Assembly (NCBI GenBank): GCA_963974125.1
Contig: CAXBCH010000022.1
Span: 1 to 64,000, forward strand
Length of the DNA stretch: 64,000 nt
Reading direction: 5' to 3'
Source of the DNA: Haliea sp963974125
GTDB taxonomy: Bacteria > Pseudomonadota > Gammaproteobacteria > Pseudomonadales > Halieaceae
The notes beneath the pieces were generated by a model, which was given only the letters and a program-made list of their open reading frames with translations, made no database searches and had not been told where the DNA came from. Position numbers and translations under genes: made by a program. Below, one piece after another: positions 60,492-64,000 of this stretch (position 1 is its first letter; the number at the start of each line of letters is the position of its first letter).

Positions 60492-60953
60492 ATGCCCGAG
60501 GTGCGCAACCACACTTTCGACGAACTCAGTATCGGCCAGCGGGCGGAGAGCAGCCGCACGGTCACCATGGAGGACGTGCGCCTGTTCGCCGCCGCCTCGG
60601 GCGACCACAATCCGCTGCACCTGGATCCGGCTTACGCCGCCAGCACCCGCTTCGGCGGCTGCATCGCCCACGGCATGTTCAGCGGCGGGCTGATTTCTGC
60701 CGTCCTGGCCATGCAAATGCCGGGGCCAGGCACCATTTACCTGGGCCAGTCGCTGACATTCCGGCTGCCGGTGAAAATCGGCGACACCCTGACAGTGCAA
60801 CTCACGGTGGCGGACAAGGAACCGCGGCGGCGCCAGGTGACCCTGGACTGTCTGGTTCTCAATCAGCATGGAAAAAAGGTGGTTACCGGCACCGCCGAGG
60901 TGATTGCGCCGGCGGAACGGGAAACGGTGACGATTGCCGCGGCGCCCGACTGA
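60492..60953 (+). CDS. MaoC-like (R)-specific enoyl-CoA hydratase
   Basis: This 153-residue hot-dog-fold protein has the hydratase-2 motif FAAASGDHNPLHLDPAYAASTRFGGCIAHGM, with the catalytic Asp and His, followed by LTFRLPVKIGDTLTVQL. It hydrates enoyl-CoA to (R)-3-hydroxyacyl-CoA, for example for polyhydroxyalkanoate or beta-oxidation. The frame is open upstream from 60366, but the family begins at the ATG at 60492. It diverges from hrpA and converges with the next gene, 21 bases away. Confidence 0.88.
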   Translation: MPEVRNHTFDELSIGQRAESSRTVTMEDVRLFAAASGDHNPLHLDPAYAASTRFGGCIAHGMFSGGLISAVLAMQMPGPGTIYLGQSLTFRLPVKIGDTLTVQLTVADKEPRRRQVTLDCLVLNQHGKKVVTGTAEVIAPAERETVTIAAAPD

Positions 60954-60974
60954 GTCCAGGTCGCTGCCCGGAGG

Positions 60975-61481
60975 TCAGGCCGGGGGTGATGCCGGCGCGA
61001 CTTCAGACTCCGGCGCGAACTGCTCCGGGTCCAGGTACTGCAGGCGCAGCTCAATCGAGCCCCGGGTTTCACTGGAATCGACCCCCAGCACCATGACGTT
61101 GACTTCGCCGTCTTCTTCGGTGGCGGCCGTCAGCCCGAAAATGACGTTGTCGGGATTGTTCTGGTCCGAGAACACCTTGATGTCCTTCTCCGCCCGCAGG
61201 GCGTCACTGAGTTGCGCCACCAGCATTGCCAGGCTGCTGCGGAAAGCGCCAAAATTCAGCTTGCCGCGAAACTCCGTGTGATCCAGGGCAACATCGAACC
61301 GGACCTGGGAGCGATCCTCCATCTGCACATTGGTCAGATGCACCGACCTGCCGGCAGCCATGTCGCGAAATACATTCTTGGCCTCGGCGCGCCGGCTTTC
61401 CAGGAATGCCTTGTACAGCAGGTTGACGGCGATAGTCAGGAACTTGTCCCGGGGGATGGTTTGACTCTGGTTCTGCGCCAT
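60975..61481 (-). CDS. Unrecognised soluble protein
   Basis: The 168-residue protein has IPRDKFLTIAVNLLYKAFLESRRAEAKNVF near its start, then VQMEDRSQVRFDVALDHTEFRGKL and GSIELRLQYLDPEQF, a mixed alpha/beta look without membrane segments or signal peptide. I recognise no family. The ATG at 61481 is preferred; the frame is open to 61532. It is divergent from the SDR gene and convergent with the MaoC gene. A real gene is likely from its codon use and length. Confidence 0.65.
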   Translation of the reverse strand: MAQNQSQTIPRDKFLTIAVNLLYKAFLESRRAEAKNVFRDMAAGRSVHLTNVQMEDRSQVRFDVALDHTEFRGKLNFGAFRSSLAMLVAQLSDALRAEKDIKVFSDQNNPDNVIFGLTAATEEDGEVNVMVLGVDSSETRGSIELRLQYLDPEQFAPESEVAPASPPA

Positions 61482-61656
61482 GGAATGCCCTCTCACATCA
61501 AGGGGCGCAAGTCTACTGCCTGCCCACGGCAAAAACCAGCATCGGCCCCCACGTCAGCCTCTCCGCCAGGGCAGCAATAGCTCCCCGGAGAGCGATCTGC
61601 TAGTCTCTTGCGGCGGCACCACCCCACATCATCCCTATCAGCACAAGAGCACAACC

Positions 61657-62415
61657 ATGACCAGCAATGCAGCGAACTTCGATTTCAGCGGCGCCAGAGT
61701 ACTGGTGACAGGTGGCACCAGCGGCATTGGCGCCGGCATCGCCGCGGCCTATCTGGCGGCAGGCGCCGAAGTCACCATCACCGGCACCCGGGCCGACGCG
61801 ACCGACTACGATGCCGACCTCTCCGGCTATCGCTACCTGCAGCTGGACGTGGAGAACATGGCGCAGATTGATGCTGTGGCCCAGGCGCAGACGCAGCTGG
61901 ATGTACTGGTCAACAATGCCGGCATCGCCCTGCCCGCCATGGGCCTCGACGAATGGGATCCGGACAACTTCGCGCGCGCCATCAACATCCACCTGGTGTC
62001 GGGCTTTCGCCTGGCCCGGGGCTGCCGCGATGTGCTGCGGGCGAGCGGGTTTGTCGGCGGTGGCTCGGTCATCGGCGTTGCCTCCATGACCTCCTACTTC
62101 GGGATCGGCATGCTGCCGGGCTACGGTGCCGGCAAGACCGGCCTGCTGGGCGCAACCCGGGCAATGGCGATGGAATGGGGCGCTCTGGGCATTCGCGCCA
62201 ACTGTGTCGCCGTGGGTCTGTGCGAGAGCCGCATGACCTCGGCGACCATCGCCAACCCGGAGTGGTCAGCGCCGACTCTGGCCCGCACGCCACTGGGCCG
62301 CCACGGCGTTCCCGGGGATGTGGCCGGCGCGGTACTGTTCCTGAGCAGCGCCCAGGCCAGCTGGATCACCGGGCAGACCCTGCCGATTGACGGCGGCTAC
62401 AGCGTCGCCGGCTGA
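61657..62415 (+). CDS. Short-chain dehydrogenase/reductase (SDR)
   Basis: The 252-residue classical SDR has the cofactor loop VTGGTSGIGAGIA near residue 15, NNAGIALPAMG, the active-site serine in GVASMTSYFG and YGAGKTG with the catalytic Tyr and Lys. The C-terminal ASWITGQTLPIDGGYSVAG is typical. It oxidises or reduces a hydroxyl or keto group with NAD(P). The ATG at 61657 is preferred. The mnmC gene begins 12 bases after its stop, so they may be co-transcribed. Confidence 0.9.
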   Translation: MTSNAANFDFSGARVLVTGGTSGIGAGIAAAYLAAGAEVTITGTRADATDYDADLSGYRYLQLDVENMAQIDAVAQAQTQLDVLVNNAGIALPAMGLDEWDPDNFARAINIHLVSGFRLARGCRDVLRASGFVGGGSVIGVASMTSYFGIGMLPGYGAGKTGLLGATRAMAMEWGALGIRANCVAVGLCESRMTSATIANPEWSAPTLARTPLGRHGVPGDVAGAVLFLSSAQASWITGQTLPIDGGYSVAG

Positions 62416-62427
62416 CAGGACAGGGAC

Positions 62428-64000
62428 ATGCAGCGTGCCAACACGCCGTGGCAGGCCTTGCCGGGCCCCTCACTGCGCTGGCGGGGAGAGGACACCCCCT
62501 ATTCAGACAACTTCGATGACTTCTACTACTCCAGCGACAATGGCCTGGCGGAGGGTCGCCATGTGTTTCTCGCCGGCAACGACCTGCCGGAACGCTGGCA
62601 GAGGCACCGCGCAGACCGGTTTGTCGTGGCCGAAACCGGTTTCGGCACCGGGCTCAACTTCCTCCTCACCTGGCAGGCATGGCGGGCCCGCACCAGGGCG
62701 CCCCACGGACCACGACGATTGCACTACCTGGCGTTGGAGAAATTCCCGCTGGCACGCGCGGACCTGCAACGGGCAGGAGCCGCGTGGCCAGAACTGGCGC
62801 CCCTGCTGACGGAACTGCTGGCACAGTATCCGCAGCCCCTGCCCGGGGTGCACCGGGCCCTGTTCACTGCGGACGAGGTGACCCTGGACCTGTGGTGGGG
62901 CGATATCGAAGCGGTGCTGGACGATCTCGGCCACCATCGCAGGCCACTGGTGGATGCCTGGTACCTGGACGGCTTTGCCCCGGCGCGCAACGCCGCCATG
63001 TGGCGACCGGAACTGTGGCCGAAAGTCGCGGCACTCAGCCGGCCGCAAGCAACGTTCGCCACCTTCACCGCCGCCAGCGCAGTCAGTCGCGGCCTGGCGG
63101 CGGCCGGTTTTGCGCTGCGCAAGGTTCCCGGTTTCGGCCCCAAGCGGCAGCAGATGTGCGGGCAGCTCAGCAGCCGCCCGCCCCTACCACCCTTGCAGGG
63201 TACGCCCTGGGACCTTGCCGGTCCCGCACAGGAAACTCCGGCGCAGGTGCTGATCATCGGCGCCGGTCTCGCGGGCTGCCACACCGCCGCCGCCCTCGCC
63301 CGCCGCGGAATCCAGGTCACGCTGCTGGACCGGGGCGCGGTGGCGGCCGAGGCCTCGGGCAATGCCCAGGGCGTGCTCTACACCCGCCTGTCTCACCGCC
63401 ACTCGCCCCTGACGGACTTCGCCCTCGCCAGCTTCGACTTCGCCAGCCGGCAGTACCGCGCGGGCTTCAGCGCCGGCACTCTGGTCCCGGGCGCGGACGG
63501 TGAGCTGTGCGGCAGCTTTCACCAGGTCGCCGACTCCGAAGAACTCGCGCGCATGGCACCGCTGCTGCAGGCGCTGCCGCAACTGGCGCAGGTACTGGAC
63601 GCCGCCAGCGCCTCTACCGTACTGGGTGTCGCCCAGGGCAGCGCCGGTTACTGGTACCCGAACTCGGGCTGGATGTCCCCGCCGGCGCTGTGCCGACATC
63701 TGCTGCGGCATCCGCTGATTACCCTGCGCGAGGGCTGTGGTCCAATCCGCCTGCAGCGGGTGGACGATGCCTGGCAAGCCCTGGGCGCTGAGGGCGCGCT
63801 GGCCCGCGCGCCGGTCGCGGTGGTGGCCGCGGGTACACAGTGCGGCGAACTGGCCTCGCTCGAGTGGTTGCCACTCAGGGCTGTCCGCGGCCAGACCACC
63901 CAGTTGCCACCGCTGCCCGCTCTGGCGGCATTGCGCTCGGTTCTCTGTCACAGCGGCTACATCGCCCCGGCAACCGCGGAGGGACACTGTATCGGCGCCA
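62428..64000 (+). CDS. mnmC: Bifunctional tRNA 5-methylaminomethyl-2-thiouridine biosynthesis protein MnmC (partial)
   Basis: The frame starts at the ATG at 62428 and is open to the window end, giving about 524 residues of an expected 620-670. The N-terminal methyltransferase part shows ETGFGTGLNFLLTW and DAWYLDGFAPARNAAMW. The C-terminal FAD oxidase part begins with AQVLIIGAGLAGCHTAAAL near residue 271. It makes mnm5s2U34 in tRNA from the carboxymethylaminomethyl form. The gene is cut by the window edge, not by a visible mutation. Confidence 0.93.
   Translation, partial: MQRANTPWQALPGPSLRWRGEDTPYSDNFDDFYYSSDNGLAEGRHVFLAGNDLPERWQRHRADRFVVAETGFGTGLNFLLTWQAWRARTRAPHGPRRLHYLALEKFPLARADLQRAGAAWPELAPLLTELLAQYPQPLPGVHRALFTADEVTLDLWWGDIEAVLDDLGHHRRPLVDAWYLDGFAPARNAAMWRPELWPKVAALSRPQATFATFTAASAVSRGLAAAGFALRKVPGFGPKRQQMCGQLSSRPPLPPLQGTPWDLAGPAQETPAQVLIIGAGLAGCHTAAALARRGIQVTLLDRGAVAAEASGNAQGVLYTRLSHRHSPLTDFALASFDFASRQYRAGFSAGTLVPGADGELCGSFHQVADSEELARMAPLLQALPQLAQVLDAASASTVLGVAQGSAGYWYPNSGWMSPPALCRHLLRHPLITLREGCGPIRLQRVDDAWQALGAEGALARAPVAVVAAGTQCGELASLEWLPLRAVRGQTTQLPPLPALAALRSVLCHSGYIAPATAEGHCIGA

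Noticed and set aside
62428..64000. MnmC as a truncated pseudogene
   Set aside because: The frame is open to the last base of the window; the missing end is due to the window edge.

Overview
The window reads as a high-GC chromosome segment of a gammaproteobacterium. Several signs fit a marine Halieaceae or Cellvibrionales-like organism: a Pseudomonas-type FabY initiating ketosynthase, a dusA-tal-rssC-rssB-mlaA block ordered as in Pseudomonas, two large TonB-dependent receptors, a TPR-sulfotransferase, and many acyl-CoA and steroid-type catabolic genes. The family assignment is inference; the class is well supported.

Layout. 0-5.4 kb: tRNA-Asp and tRNA-Val with a consensus promoter and a terminator, queD, an AT-rich spacer with DnaA-box-like sites, a LysE-family exporter, ybfF and a DUF3301 gene, a lipoprotein, a dienoyl-CoA isomerase and a nitroreductase. 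5.7-13 kb: a TonB-dependent receptor, fabY divergent from a GlxA-type regulator, and a TPR-sulfotransferase. 13-19.3 kb: a four-gene run of TonB receptor, Tat-exported spermidine-dehydrogenase-like flavoprotein, NhaC-type antiporter and secreted cupin, which looks like one uptake and oxidation unit. 19.4-21.8 kb: a thiolase and a RibB whose GTP cyclohydrolase II-like half has lost its zinc cysteines.

21.8-30.1 kb: eight minus-strand genes read as one likely operon (OB-fold protein, DUF35 zinc-ribbon/OB protein, Ltp3-like and Ltp4-like thiolase-fold proteins, FadD19-like acyl-CoA synthetase, EchA19-like hydratase, nitroreductase, enoyl-CoA isomerase-like crotonase). A divergent type I extradiol dioxygenase lies beside them. 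The set resembles the actinobacterial cholesterol side-chain and ring cleavage gene set. 30.1-33.1 kb: amino-acid-type binding protein, MFS transporter and RIO1-like kinase. 33.3-40.6 kb: a tightly overlapped Mrp-type cation/proton antiporter operon with three MrpD-like subunits and no full MrpA.

40.6-45 kb: tRNA-Ala, a REPIN-like inverted repeat pair, sdaA, gltX and a luciferase-like monooxygenase. 45.2-49.2 kb: a ferric-iron ABC transporter (fbpABC type) behind a good Fur-box match. 49-54.5 kb: an ABM-domain protein, dusA, tal, a TerB-like gene, rssC, rssB (with a degenerate receiver) and mlaA. 54.6-56.5 kb: a three-gene RiPP locus (cysteine-repeat precursor, MNIO/DUF692 enzyme, DUF2063 partner) of the HvfABC/bufferin type, the clearest candidate for a specialised system here. 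56.6-64 kb: hrpA, a MaoC-like dehydratase, an unrecognised conserved-looking protein, an SDR, and mnmC running off the end.

No CRISPR array, insertion sequence, prophage or rRNA gene was seen.
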